A stretch of DNA of 5,861 bases, from NCBI GenBank assembly GCA_002299495.1, contig DBNZ01000149.1:1-5861 (forward strand). The letters are read 5' to 3'. Under the pieces are notes generated by a model. That model searched no databases, was not told the origin of the DNA, and worked only from the letters and a program-made list of their open reading frames with translations. The position numbers and the translations under genes were made by a program. How positions within the stretch are numbered: position 1 is the first letter of the stretch; the number at the start of each line of letters is the position of its first letter. This DNA is from Methylococcaceae bacterium UBA659. Its GTDB lineage: Bacteria > Pseudomonadota > Gammaproteobacteria > Methylococcales > Methylomonadaceae. Below are positions 5,751-5,861 of this stretch, in pieces.

Positions 5751-5861
5751 AATATGTAGCGTTTTTGATTTTTATCTAATTGAATACTAAGGCTAAAAAA
5801 TATTAAAGCTATCTAAAATTAACAATGCCAAACCTAAATTGTTTAGTCCCACGATTAACTG
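5751..5861. other. AT-rich tail without genes, possible promoter region of a gene beyond the window
   Basis: G+C is 29 of 111 bases (about 26%), well below the coding regions. No open frame of useful length begins here. TTGAAT (5780-5785) and TATTAA (5801-5806) could form a plus-strand promoter, but the 15-bp spacer is short. The composition would suit a promoter or regulatory region of a downstream gene or the edge of a different DNA segment. Confidence 0.35.

Noticed and set aside
5545..5751. A 68-codon open frame on the plus strand and an overlapping 73-codon frame on the minus strand (5500-5721)
   Set aside because: Both consist largely of palindromic spacer sequence, have low-quality amino-acid composition and lack credible start signals.
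1..5861. CRISPR array, tRNA or rRNA gene, transposase or toxin-antitoxin pair
   Set aside because: I saw no regularly spaced repeats of CRISPR type, no cloverleaf with a GGTTCGAATCC-type arm, and no open frames with motifs of these families.

Overview
The window looks like chromosomal DNA of a Gram-negative bacterium. Both complete genes encode cell-envelope proteins: a multi-pass polysaccharide flippase and a very large AsmA-like protein of the DUF748 family, a family expected only where there is an outer membrane. Protein style, moderate GC and intergenic palindromes of a REP-like kind suggest a gammaproteobacterium, possibly a methanotroph of the Methylococcales. That placement is an impression from reading, not a search result.

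Layout. Positions 1-105 hold the last 34 codons of an unidentified plus-strand gene. Positions 106-290 are a convergent intergenic region with an inverted-repeat-bounded, hairpin-rich segment that contains a REP-like sequence. Positions 291-1772 (minus strand) encode an oligosaccharide flippase of about 493 residues. Positions 1773-2114 are a divergent intergenic region. It carries a perfect TATAAT box preceded by a G-rich tract and followed by a four-copy tetranucleotide repeat on the flippase side, a foldable segment in the middle, and nested direct and inverted repeats near the plus-strand gene. Positions 2115-5528 (plus strand) encode the 1137-residue DUF748 protein. Positions 5529-5861 contain no gene I can support: about 220 bases of hairpin-rich sequence, then an abruptly AT-rich tail (about 26% GC over the last 111 bases).

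How the genes relate. The flippase should move lipid-linked glycan across the inner membrane. The DUF748 protein is anchored in the inner membrane by one N-terminal helix, with an AsmA-like beta-rich body in the periplasm of the type thought to bridge lipids to the outer membrane. They are divergently transcribed and share one upstream region, so co-regulation in envelope building is possible but not shown.

I do not see a clearly new multi-gene system. The most notable points are a tandem 43-residue (129-bp) repeat array inside the DUF748 protein, a nine-A tract in a linker of the same gene, simple repeats around the flippase promoter, an OmpA-like pattern split across the DUF748 C-terminus, and several unexplained palindromic intergenic segments.
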